Of a stretch of 64,000 bases of DNA, positions 37,031-44,000 are shown one piece after another. The DNA lies in the NCBI RefSeq assembly GCF_019746665.1, contig NZ_JAIERS010000025.1, positions 1 to 64,000 on the forward strand, read 5' to 3'. Positions within the stretch are counted from its first letter, which is position 1. Each line of letters opens with the position of its first letter. The position numbers were made by a program, and so were the translations under genes. Below the pieces are notes generated by a model. That model had not been told where the DNA came from, made no database searches, and worked only from the letters and a program-made list of their open reading frames with translations. This stretch comes from Sphingomonas sp. (GTDB lineage Bacteria; Pseudomonadota; Alphaproteobacteria; Sphingomonadales; Sphingomonadaceae).

Positions 37031-38020
37031 ATGGCGCAGGCGTGGACGCTCAAATCGCGACCGATCGGCACCCCGACGGCGGAAAATTTCGAACTGGTCG
37101 AGCTGCTCGGCGGCCCGCTGGAGGCGGGGCAGGTGCGGATCGCCAATCGCTGGCTGTCGGTCGATCCCTATATGCGCGGGCGGATGAACGACGTGAAGAG
37201 CTACACCCCACCCTTCCAGCTTGGCCAGCCGATGCAGGGCGGCGCGGTGGGCGAGGTGGTGGAAAGCGCCGATCCCAATGTGCCGGTGGGCACGCTGGTG
37301 CTTCACATGGACGGTTGGCGCGACGAAGCGGTGCTGCCCGGCGCGCATGTGCAGAAGCTGCCCGATCTGCCGGTCGAACCCCAGGCCTATCTCGGCCAAT
37401 TGGGGATGCCGGGGATGACCGCCTATTTCGGCCTGCTCGAAGTCGCGGGCGCGCAGAGCGGGGACACAGTATTCGTCTCGGCCGCCGCCGGCGCGGTCGG
37501 CTCGACCGTGGTGCAGATCGCCAAGGCCAAGGGGATGCGCGTGATCGGCTCGGCCGGCGGCGCGGACAAGTGCGCCTGGGTGAAGGCGCTGGGCGCCGAC
37601 GCGGTGATCGACTACAAGGCCGAAGGGTCGCTGGTGAAGGCGCTTGCCGCCGCCGCGCCCGAGGGGATCGACGTCTATTTCGACAATGTCGGTGCCGAGC
37701 ATCTCGACGCCGCGCTCGCGGTGGCCAAGGAGCGCGCTCGCTTCGCGATCTGCGGGATGATCGACATCTATAACGACGGCAAGCCGACCGAGCTGCGCTA
37801 TCTGGCGCGGGTGATCGGCGCGCGGCTGACGATCAAGGGCTTCATCGTCAGCGATTTCATGAGCCGCGCGGGCGAATTCTACCGCGACATGGCCGGCTGG
37901 TTGCAGGCGGGGCAGCTCCACCGCGAGGAAACCGTGGTGAACGGGCTCGGCGAGATGCCCGAGGCGTTTCTCGGGCTGTTCAGCGGGCAGAACAAGGGGA
38001 AGATGCTGGTTCGGGTGTAA
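37031..38020 (+). CDS. Zinc-independent MDR oxidoreductase (CurA/leukotriene B4 dehydrogenase-like)
   Basis: A 329-residue NADPH-dependent reductase. Marks are RWLSVDPYMRGRMND near residue 40, the NADP-binding VFVSAAAGAVGSTVVQIAKA at about 150, and GADAVIDYKAEG, FDNVGAEHLDAAL and ERARFAICGMIDIYN later. This is the medium-chain dehydrogenase subgroup of CurA and prostaglandin reductases, which reduce alpha,beta-unsaturated ketones. Zinc ligands are absent, as expected. GGAGAGGAAAAG precedes ATG 37031. It is monocistronic between a terminator and a lower-GC patch. Confidence 0.92.
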   Translation: MAQAWTLKSRPIGTPTAENFELVELLGGPLEAGQVRIANRWLSVDPYMRGRMNDVKSYTPPFQLGQPMQGGAVGEVVESADPNVPVGTLVLHMDGWRDEAVLPGAHVQKLPDLPVEPQAYLGQLGMPGMTAYFGLLEVAGAQSGDTVFVSAAAGAVGSTVVQIAKAKGMRVIGSAGGADKCAWVKALGADAVIDYKAEGSLVKALAAAAPEGIDVYFDNVGAEHLDAALAVAKERARFAICGMIDIYNDGKPTELRYLARVIGARLTIKGFIVSDFMSRAGEFYRDMAGWLQAGQLHREETVVNGLGEMPEAFLGLFSGQNKGKMLVRV

Positions 38021-38128
38021 GCGCGGTTCGGCCGCATTGCGTGCCACCCGTCGTGACGGTCGAAAAGGGGCGACGTAGACTCTACGGCGCCCGTTCAAAT
38101 CACGCGCGAGAAAGGCGCTTATCACATT

Positions 38129-38476
38129 TTAGCATAGAAAATATTGCTCGTTGACGATCTTGCCATCTTTCCACACCGAGCGGACGATTTCGTGCCAGTG
38201 GGTTTTGCCACCGCCTTGATGATCGAAATCAAACGTCCACTCGGTAAAAGATACATCCCCATTGATCGCGGAATAATGGAGAGTAATTTCATTTACTTTC
38301 GATATTGAACCGACAAAGCTATTCATTTTGTCGATCATATCTTGACGAGAGCCGGTTTTACTGCCGTTGTGGTCGTCGCTGGTTGCGTTCTCCGCAAAGT
38401 ATTTCTCGGTAGCTTCAGCCATGCGGCCTTGCTTCATCAGCTCGATTTTCTCGTTTAACAGGCTTTCGATGGACAT
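38129..38476 (-). CDS. NTF2-like/SnoaL-type small protein
   Basis: A 115-residue protein of the NTF2-like cone fold. The opening helix pair is SLLNEKIELMKQGRMAEATEKYF and the later strands hold FTEWTFDFDHQGGGKTHWHE and DGKIVNEQYFL. Bacterial SnoaL-like proteins of this size are often small-molecule isomerases, hydrolases or unknown. The gene uses more A/T-ending codons than its neighbours, so recent transfer is possible. AAGGGA lies 7 bases before ATG 38476. No operon partner is obvious. Confidence 0.75.
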   Translation of the reverse strand: MSIESLLNEKIELMKQGRMAEATEKYFAENATSDDHNGSKTGSRQDMIDKMNSFVGSISKVNEITLHYSAINGDVSFTEWTFDFDHQGGGKTHWHEIVRSVWKDGKIVNEQYFLC

Positions 38477-38853
38477 TTTCTGTTCCCTTGCTCTACCGTT
38501 TGTACGCCTTTAACGAAGAGCAATTTAGGGGAGCGCCGTGCCCGGAACAATTGGCGTCCCGGCATTGTGGCGGCTGGGCATGATTTTCGGGACGATCGGC
38601 CCTGTTGCCGGCCGACGATGCCACGCGCCGCGCGTCAGGCCGTCCGGTTCGCGCCTTGTTGGGTACCAGCTGGCGATGAAAGGCGATAGTGCCGCCTAGT
38701 CTGCCAACTAAGCGAAGTTGTGCGCGTTGTTGCCGAGCGCGCCACGCCCAACATGCGACGTTTTGTGCCCGTGATCTGGTGAGACTGGTTGCATGGCATG
38801 AGGCCTATTGCTTCGGGAAGAAGGGGGGACGGCAAAGCCGCCACCCCTTCTCC
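38477..38853. other. Gap without recognised gene
   Basis: These 377 bases hold the SnoaL-gene ribosome binding site and, near 38829-38845, a C/G hairpin (CGGC-AAA-GCCG flanked by G and C runs) just after the small gene. I see no convincing coding sequence. Short frames on both strands lack ribosome binding sites and family features. Confidence 0.5.
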
Positions 38854-39024
38854 TCACAGCTGTTGGAGTTCCAATTGGGCGTTAACGAGGTGCGACTCCG
38901 CCCAAGCATTGGTGCGAGCCAAATCGTAGGTGTCAAAAACCCACGTAGAACGCAGATAGACACCTTCGTCATCCTCAATTTCCCAAGTCCAACTATCTGC
39001 GATTGGGTAGACGCGAATTTTCAT
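38854..39024 (-). CDS. Small hypothetical protein, 56 aa
   Basis: A 56-residue frame that is easy to miss because of its length. It begins MKIRVYPIADSWTWEIED and ends AQLELQQL. It is rich in Trp, acidic residues and Tyr, with no membrane segment. A perfect AGGAGG lies 5 bases before ATG 39024, the strongest Shine-Dalgarno in this part of the window, and codons are mixed, not the C/G-ending bias of neighbours. It lies 200 bases downstream of nrdB on the same strand, so read-through transcription is possible. I do not recognise a family. Confidence 0.65.
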   Translation of the reverse strand: MKIRVYPIADSWTWEIEDDEGVYLRSTWVFDTYDLARTNAWAESHLVNAQLELQQL

Positions 39025-39224
39025 TCTGCCTCCTATATCGCAAGTCGGGAGTCCAATCTTCGAGTTACCCGCATATGTGCCGTGAAAGCGTCTGGTCGCC
39101 TATTTGATCTTATTATTCCGCCAGCAATCATCGAGCAAAGAAGCCGGGTAATCTTGTCTTTCTCCCGAGCAACGCAGTCCTTCAAAGTGTCTCCATCGCA
39201 CCTCCCTCGTAGCGTGAAAGAAAC

Positions 39225-40280
39225 TTACTCCGCCGCCACGCCGGCTTGCGCGAACATGTCCGCCTCGCCGTCCTCGTTCGCGACCTCGGCCTTGCCGAGC
39301 TTGGCGCGCTGGCGCTTGTCGAAGCTGTCCCACACCTCGCCCCAATTGCCGCGCGTCGCGCCCTTCGAATATTCGGTCGCGCGTTGTTCGAAGAAATTGG
39401 CGTGCTCGACGCCGTTAAGCAGCGGCGCGAGCCAGGGCAGCGGGTGCTCGTCGATCATGTAGATCGGCTTCATGCCGAGCTGGCCGAGCCGCCAATCGGC
39501 GATGTAGCGGATATACTTCTTGATTTCCTTGGGCGTCATCCCCGTCACCGGGCCTTGCTCGAAGGCCAGGTCGATGAACGCATCCTCCAGCCGCACCGTC
39601 GTCTGGCAGACATCGGCGATGTCATCCTTCACCGCCTTGGTGAGGCAATCGCGCTCGCGGACGAATTCGTGGAACAAGCGGACGATGCCTTCGCAGTGCA
39701 GGCTCTCGTCGCGCACCGACCACGACACGATCTGCCCCATGCCCTTCATCTTGTTGAAGCGCGGGAAGTTCATCAGCATCGCGAAGCTCGCGAACAGCTG
39801 CAGCCCTTCGGTGAAGCCGCCGAACATCGCCAGCGTCTTGGCGATATCCTCATCGGTATCGACGCCAAACTGCTGCAGATAATCGTGCTTGTCCTTCATC
39901 TCGGCATAATCGAGGAAGGCCGAATATTCGGTCTCGGGCATCCCGATCGTGTCGAGCAGGTGCGAATAGGCGGCGATATGCACCGTCTCCATATTGCTGA
40001 AGGCGGTGAGCATCATCTTGATCTCGGTCGGCTTGAACACCCGGCCATATTTGTCGTGGTAGCAATCCTGCACCTCGACATCGGCCTGGGTGAAGAAGCG
40101 GAAGATCTGCGTGAGCAGGTTGCGCTCGTGCGCCGAGAGCTTCTGCGCCCAATCGCGGCAATCCTCGCCGAGCGGCACCTCCTCGGGCATCCAGTGGATC
40201 TGCTGCTGGCGCTTCCAGAAATCATAGGCCCAGGGATATTCGAAGGGCTTGTAGGTCTTGCGAGCCGAGAGGAGGGACAT
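39225..40280 (-). CDS. nrdB: Class I ribonucleotide reductase beta subunit
   Basis: A 351-residue diiron-tyrosyl radical subunit. The ligand and radical set is visible: D67 (QADVEV), E98 and H101 with the radical Tyr105 in NMETVHIAAY, matching E. coli D84, E115, H118 and Y122. The later ligand helix is SWSVRDESLHCEGI. It makes deoxyribonucleotides with NrdA. There is no N-terminal ATP-cone: the protein starts MSLLSARKTYKPFEYP. GTGGAG precedes ATG 40280. It lies about 1.4 kb downstream of nrdA in the same direction with three small genes between. Confidence 0.96.
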   Translation of the reverse strand: MSLLSARKTYKPFEYPWAYDFWKRQQQIHWMPEEVPLGEDCRDWAQKLSAHERNLLTQIFRFFTQADVEVQDCYHDKYGRVFKPTEIKMMLTAFSNMETVHIAAYSHLLDTIGMPETEYSAFLDYAEMKDKHDYLQQFGVDTDEDIAKTLAMFGGFTEGLQLFASFAMLMNFPRFNKMKGMGQIVSWSVRDESLHCEGIVRLFHEFVRERDCLTKAVKDDIADVCQTTVRLEDAFIDLAFEQGPVTGMTPKEIKKYIRYIADWRLGQLGMKPIYMIDEHPLPWLAPLLNGVEHANFFEQRATEYSKGATRGNWGEVWDSFDKRQRAKLGKAEVANEDGEADMFAQAGVAAE

Positions 40281-40301
40281 GTTCTGCTCCACTAACAAAG
40301 A

Positions 40302-40475
40302 TTATTGCCCGGCCCCCCAGGACCAAAGCGTATACGCATAAAAAGCCAGCACCACCGCGCCAGCCGTCAACATCGTTCCGGCAATGCGGCGGCGATAGAT
40401 GGCGGGCTCGTCCGCCGCCGGGCGGGTGAAGGTGTAGGCGGCCGCGCCCCCGGTGGCGAGCGCGACGAGCGCCAT
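40302..40475 (-). CDS. Small membrane protein between nrdA and nrdB
   Basis: A 57-residue protein with two hydrophobic segments (MALVALATGGAAAYTFTR and MLTAGAVVLAFYAYTLWSW) joined by a charged turn. ATG 40475 has GGAGG 8 bases upstream; GTG 40499, which overlaps the preceding lipoprotein stop, would add eight residues. It ends 21 bases before the nrdB start. I do not recognise a family. Co-transcription with nrdB is likely. Confidence 0.6.
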   Translation of the reverse strand: MALVALATGGAAAYTFTRPAADEPAIYRRRIAGTMLTAGAVVLAFYAYTLWSWGAGQ

Positions 40476-40495
40476 GATCCCGGCCTCCATCCGCT

Positions 40496-40798
40496 TCACC
40501 GCCGCACCACGCGGGTGCGGTACACCACCCGCGTGCCCCCGCGCGCGCCGACGCCCAGGAACACGATCCCCAGGAAATAGCCGAAATCATACCAGCCGCC
40601 GGCATTGGGCACGGCATAGACCGCGACCCCGGGCAGGAACAGCGAGAGCAGCCACGCGACCGGGAAGATGAAGCCGTGCCACAGCCCGCTCACGAAACCG
40701 GGCGCGCCGGGCTGCACCGTCCCCGGCACCGCCCGCGCGCAGGCGGCGAGGCTGGTTGCGAGCAGCAGGACGAAAGCGAAGCGGGCAGGCTTGGTCAT
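40496..40798 (-). CDS. Small putative lipoprotein
   Basis: A 100-residue protein. The N-terminus MTKPARFAFVLLLATSLAAC is a lipoprotein signal with the lipobox L-A-A-C at residues 17-20. The mature part has a hydrophobic stretch (FIFPVAWLLSLFLPGVAVYAV) and a second (FGYFLGIVFLG), ending in a basic tail RTRVVYRTRVVRR-like. The middle matches a short group of bacterial proteins with W-H-G-F-I-x-P, but I cannot name it. GGGAGA precedes ATG 40798. It sits between the PepSY protein and the small membrane protein in the nrdA-nrdB interval. Confidence 0.7.
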   Translation of the reverse strand: MTKPARFAFVLLLATSLAACARAVPGTVQPGAPGFVSGLWHGFIFPVAWLLSLFLPGVAVYAVPNAGGWYDFGYFLGIVFLGVGARGGTRVVYRTRVVRR

Positions 40799-40890
40799 CA
40801 CGCATCTCCCATCGGCGAAAGTGCCGGGAGAAAAGCGCGCGAGCGTGTGATGGGGTCCGTGGCGGTGCGGCGAAAGCGCGTCCCCTGCAA

Positions 40891-41012
40891 GGGGAGTTCT
40901 GGGTCGGATCGCCCCCCGGACGATCCTAAACCGTGCGGGGCACGGACTACCCCGAACTGACGCCCGCGCCGGCAAGTGACCGGGCGATGTCCCCGGCAAC
41001 TAGCGGGCGTCA
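40891..41012. repeat. Twin-hairpin repeat, copy A, with adjoining inverted repeat
   Basis: Hairpin 1 has arms GGATCG (40906-40911) and CGATCC (40921-40926) around CCCCCCGGA. Hairpin 2 has CCGTG (40931-40935) and CACGG (40941-40945) around CGGGG. They are enclosed by AGTTCTGGGT (40895-40904) and ACCCCGAACT (40949-40958). Next to it TGACGCCCGC (40958-40967) pairs with GCGGGCGTCA (41003-41012). Copy B of the twin-hairpin part is at 48.3 kb. The block fills most of the 302-base gap before the PepSY gene. Confidence 0.7.
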
Positions 41013-41099
41013 CCCCCAGGCCCGAGCCAGGGCTGGGCCGGGCCGTGACGGCTGGGGCGGTGCCGGTGCCGGTCATCGGCATGGCGCGCGGCTGACCCG

Positions 41100-41483
41100 C
41101 TATTTCCAGAACCAGCGCGGCGCAATGCCCCGTCGGCTGCGGTTCAGCCACATCTGCGCATAGAGCCAAAGGCCCGATATCGCGAAGAAGATCAGCGCGA
41201 ATCCGCCCAGGATCGACAGCAAAGTCCCGACCGGGCCGAAGCTTTCGCCCGAATGGAGATGGTGCAGCACGCCAACCAGCCCGCGCGTGCTGCCCGGCGC
41301 GGGTTTCGGCCGGCAGATCATCATCTCCGGGCAGACAAAGCCCGCAGGCGGCGTCGCGCGCGCCGGCGCCCCGCTCGGCCACAGCGCCGCCGCCTGGCTG
41401 AGCACGCCGGTAACCGCGATCCAAAGCATGATCACGCCAAAAATCACCGAGAGCCAACGGTGCCATTTGCGCATCCAAACCAT
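41100..41483 (-). CDS. PepSY-associated membrane protein
   Basis: A 127-residue inner-membrane protein with two hydrophobic segments. The first begins MRKWHRWLSVIFGVIMLWIA, the typical H-R-W opening of PepSY_TM/iron-uptake membrane proteins, and the second is LLSILGGFALIFFAISGLWLY followed by a basic R-S-R-R-G tail. The intervening loop holds HHLHSGESFGPVG. Family members are often linked to iron uptake. ATG 41483 or 41474 can be the start. A Fur-like palindrome lies directly upstream. The gene is located between nrdA and nrdB. Confidence 0.8.
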   Translation of the reverse strand: MVWMRKWHRWLSVIFGVIMLWIAVTGVLSQAAALWPSGAPARATPPAGFVCPEMMICRPKPAPGSTRGLVGVLHHLHSGESFGPVGTLLSILGGFALIFFAISGLWLYAQMWLNRSRRGIAPRWFWK

Positions 41484-41492
41484 CCCTTTGCT

Positions 41493-41511
41493 GTTGCGAA
41501 TTATTAGCAAC
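41493..41511 (-). promoter_or_regulatory. Fur-like box before the PepSY gene
   Basis: GTTGCGAATTATTAGCAAC is a 19-base palindrome of the form arm-AAT-N-ATT-arm with one mismatch, the layout of Fur-family boxes in alphaproteobacteria. It ends about 10 bases before the PepSY start codon, where a bound repressor would block initiation. Confidence 0.5.
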
Positions 41512-41650
41512 AATGGCGGAGCGGAGGATGGTTGGGCAAGCCATCATTTGTCGCAATTGATCGCGGACCGGGGATGACTGCGGGAACGCAGCGGGATTCC
41601 GCCGTAACCGGGCTGCCGGTTGATGGCCCTCGGGCCGGTGACGCAGGGCG

Positions 41651-43552
41651 TTACTGGCACGCCAGACACTCGTCATAATCCGTGTTCGGCAGCTCGATCT
41701 TCTTGAGTTCGGGCGTGTTGTCCGCCTCCACCCCGCCCGCGAAGCTCGCGCGCTGGATCGATTTCGAGCGCAGATAGTAAAGCGATTTCACCCCCAGCTC
41801 CCATGCCCGGAAGTGGAGCATCAGCAGATCCCATTTCTCAACATCGGCCGGAATGAACAGGTTCAGCGACTGCGACTGATCGATATAGGGTGTGCGATCG
41901 GCGGCAAGCTCGATCAGCCAGCGCTGGTCGATCTCGAAGCTGGTCTTGTACACATCCTTTTCTTCGGGGCTCAGGAAGTCCAGGTGCTGCACCGAGCCGC
42001 CCCGCTCAAGGATCGAGCTCCACACGCCGTCGCTGTTCTTCGCTTTCTCGCTCAGCAGCTTTTCGAGATACGGATTGCGCACCACGAAGCTGCCCGACAG
42101 CGTCTTATGGGTATAGATGTTCGCCGGGATCGGCTCGATGCAGGCGCTGGTGCCGCCGCAGATGATGCTGATCGAGGCGGTGGGCGCGATCGCCATCTTG
42201 CAGCTGAAGCGCTCCATCACCCCCATATCGGCGGCGTCGGGGCAGGGGCCGCGCTCGACCGCCAATTGCATCGAAGCCTGATCGACCTGCTCGCGAATGT
42301 GGCGGAAGATGCGCAGATTCCACTGCTTGGCCATCGCGCCTTCGAACGGCAGCCCGCGTGCCTGCAGGAAACTGTGATAACCCATCACGCCCAGGCCCAC
42401 CGAACGCTCGCGCGCCGCCGAATAGGCCGCGCGCGCCATGCCCGGCTCGGCGCGATCGATATAATCCTGCAGCACATTGTCGAGGAAGCGCATCACATCC
42501 TCGATGAAGCGCTTGTCCCCCTGCCATTCGTCCCAGGTTTCGAGGTTGAGCGACGAGAGGCAGCACACCGCGGTGCGATCATTGCCGAGATGGTCGCGCC
42601 CCGTCGGCAGCGTGATTTCCGAGCACAGGTTGGAGGTCGAGACCTTCAGCCCCAGGTCGCGGTGATGCTTGGGCATCGCCTGGTTCACGTGATCGGCGAA
42701 GATGATGTACGGCTCGCCGGTCGCGAGCCGCGTCTCGACCAGCTTCTGGAACAAAGTGCGGGCATCGACTTCGCCCCGTACCGAGCCATCCTTGGGGCTG
42801 ACGAGCTGCCACGCGCGCCCGTCGCGCACCGCTTCCATGAAAGCGTCGGGGATCAGCACCCCGTGGTGCAGGTTCAAGGCCTTGCGGTTGAAATCGCCCG
42901 AGGGTTTGCGGATTTCGAGGAACTCCTCGATCTCCGGGTGCGAAATGTCCAAGTAGCAGGCGGCCGAGCCGCGCCGCAGCGAGCCCTGGCTGATCGCGAG
43001 CGTGAGCGAGTCCATCACGCGGACGAAGGGGATGATGCCGCTGGTCTTGCCGTTCAGGCCAACCGGCTCGCCGATGCCGCGCACCCCGCCCCAATAGGTG
43101 CCGATGCCGCCGCCGCGCGAGGCGAGCCAGACATTCTCGTTCCAGGTATCGACAATGCCTTCCAGGCTGTCGGGCACCGAGTTGAGATAGCAGGAAATCG
43201 GCAGGCCGCGCCCGGTGCCGCCGTTCGAGAGCACCGGCGTTGCCGGCATGAACCATAGCTTCGAGATATAGTCGTACAGCCGCTGCGCGTGCGCCGCGTC
43301 GTCGGCATAAGCGGAGGCTACGCGGACGAACAGATCCTGGAAGCTTTCACCCGGCAGCAGATAGCGGTCCTTGAGCGTTTCCTTGCCGAAATCGGTGAGC
43401 AGCGCGTCGCGGCCGTGATCGACCTCCAGCGCATAGGGGCGCGGGGCGACGTGCTTGCTGTCGGGCTTGGCCTTGGCCTCGGCAGGGGCGGGCGTGTCGG
43501 CGGCAAGCGCGGTGTCGCTGGTCATGATCCTGTCGTCATCCCGAAAATCCAT
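41651..43552 (-). CDS. nrdA: Class I ribonucleotide reductase alpha subunit
   Basis: A 633-residue catalytic subunit. Active-site segments are the redox Cys in GLPISCYLNSVPDSLEG, the N-x-C-x-E triad in TSNLCSEITLPTG, the second redox Cys in AVCCLSSLNLETW, and the C-terminal C-x-x-C in YDECLACQ. It is short compared with the roughly 760-residue E. coli enzyme: the first 35 residues are a variable Asp/Ala/Lys tail and the catalytic domain begins directly at YALEVDHGRDAL, so the N-terminal ATP-cone is missing. ATG 43552 has AGGAAGG 7 bases upstream. A probable NrdR box lies about 175 bases upstream. Confidence 0.95.
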   Translation of the reverse strand: MDFRDDDRIMTSDTALAADTPAPAEAKAKPDSKHVAPRPYALEVDHGRDALLTDFGKETLKDRYLLPGESFQDLFVRVASAYADDAAHAQRLYDYISKLWFMPATPVLSNGGTGRGLPISCYLNSVPDSLEGIVDTWNENVWLASRGGGIGTYWGGVRGIGEPVGLNGKTSGIIPFVRVMDSLTLAISQGSLRRGSAACYLDISHPEIEEFLEIRKPSGDFNRKALNLHHGVLIPDAFMEAVRDGRAWQLVSPKDGSVRGEVDARTLFQKLVETRLATGEPYIIFADHVNQAMPKHHRDLGLKVSTSNLCSEITLPTGRDHLGNDRTAVCCLSSLNLETWDEWQGDKRFIEDVMRFLDNVLQDYIDRAEPGMARAAYSAARERSVGLGVMGYHSFLQARGLPFEGAMAKQWNLRIFRHIREQVDQASMQLAVERGPCPDAADMGVMERFSCKMAIAPTASISIICGGTSACIEPIPANIYTHKTLSGSFVVRNPYLEKLLSEKAKNSDGVWSSILERGGSVQHLDFLSPEEKDVYKTSFEIDQRWLIELAADRTPYIDQSQSLNLFIPADVEKWDLLMLHFRAWELGVKSLYYLRSKSIQRASFAGGVEADNTPELKKIELPNTDYDECLACQ

Positions 43553-43727
43553 CGCTCGACCTTCCTCGCACTGGCGACTCGGGCGGCCCGGTCGCGATCC
43601 TATCATGCCTCTTGGCGATGAGAACAAAAAGTGCCCATCGCCATCCCCCGGGCGCAGCAAGGCTGTCGCGGCGATATGGGATCGCGCGGCCGGATATACC
43701 AGCTTTTGGGTCAGCCCCCTGAACCAA

Positions 43728-43743
43728 CCACTATATTTTGTGG
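43728..43743 (-). promoter_or_regulatory. NrdR box upstream of nrdA
   Basis: CCACTATATTTTGTGG is a near-perfect palindrome. Its core CTATATTTTG matches 9 of 10 positions of the NrdR consensus CwAtATaTwG. A weaker second site may lie near 43691-43703. NrdR represses class I RNR genes when dATP or ATP is bound. Confidence 0.7.
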
Positions 43744-43785
43744 CCAATCGGGTTTGAAACGCAAGAGCGTTGATGACGATTTAAG

Positions 43786-43820
43786 GACTCGGTTCGTCGC
43801 TGGGAAGACTCGGTTCGTCG
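43786..43820. repeat. Tandem 14-base direct repeat
   Basis: GACTCGGTTCGTCG occurs at 43786-43799 and again at 43807-43820, exactly 21 bases (two helical turns) apart. It lies in the 448-base gap between nrdA and the c-di-GMP gene, where no coding sequence is visible. Spacing suggests paired binding sites of an unknown protein. Confidence 0.6.
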
Positions 43821-43911
43821 GCGCGCCGAGTGCCGAAATTCCGCCTCTCCCCGTCGCGACGCGCGGTCCATCGAGGCTTCGCGAAATTGCAAGAGAACGC
43901 AGGTGGAACAG

Positions 43912-43939
43912 AAAAATTTTTGGCGGCCCGGTGCCGGGC
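43912..43939 (-). terminator. Possible terminator of the c-di-GMP gene
   Basis: On the minus strand GCCCG pairs with CGGGC (43926-43939) and is followed within 15 bases by a run of five T residues. It is 60 bases beyond the stop at 44001. The distance from stem to T-run makes it weak. Confidence 0.4.
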
Positions 43940-44000
43940 GTAGAATCTTGTGGAAAAGTTAGCGGCGCGCCGCGTGCCGTTTCACCCCGCCGCGCGCCGG

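Noticed and set aside
39100..39345. 81-codon minus-strand frame overlapping the nrdB end
   Set aside because: Most of it is an alternative frame of nrdB; only about 34 codons are outside and no ribosome binding site is present.
38689..39462. 257-codon plus-strand frame
   Set aside because: It runs antisense to the 56-aa gene and the end of nrdB, with no start signal or family features.
40798..41676. Long minus-strand frame across the 40.9-kb repeat and PepSY gene
   Set aside because: It overlaps a hairpin repeat and the better-supported PepSY frame, and shows no recognisable domain.
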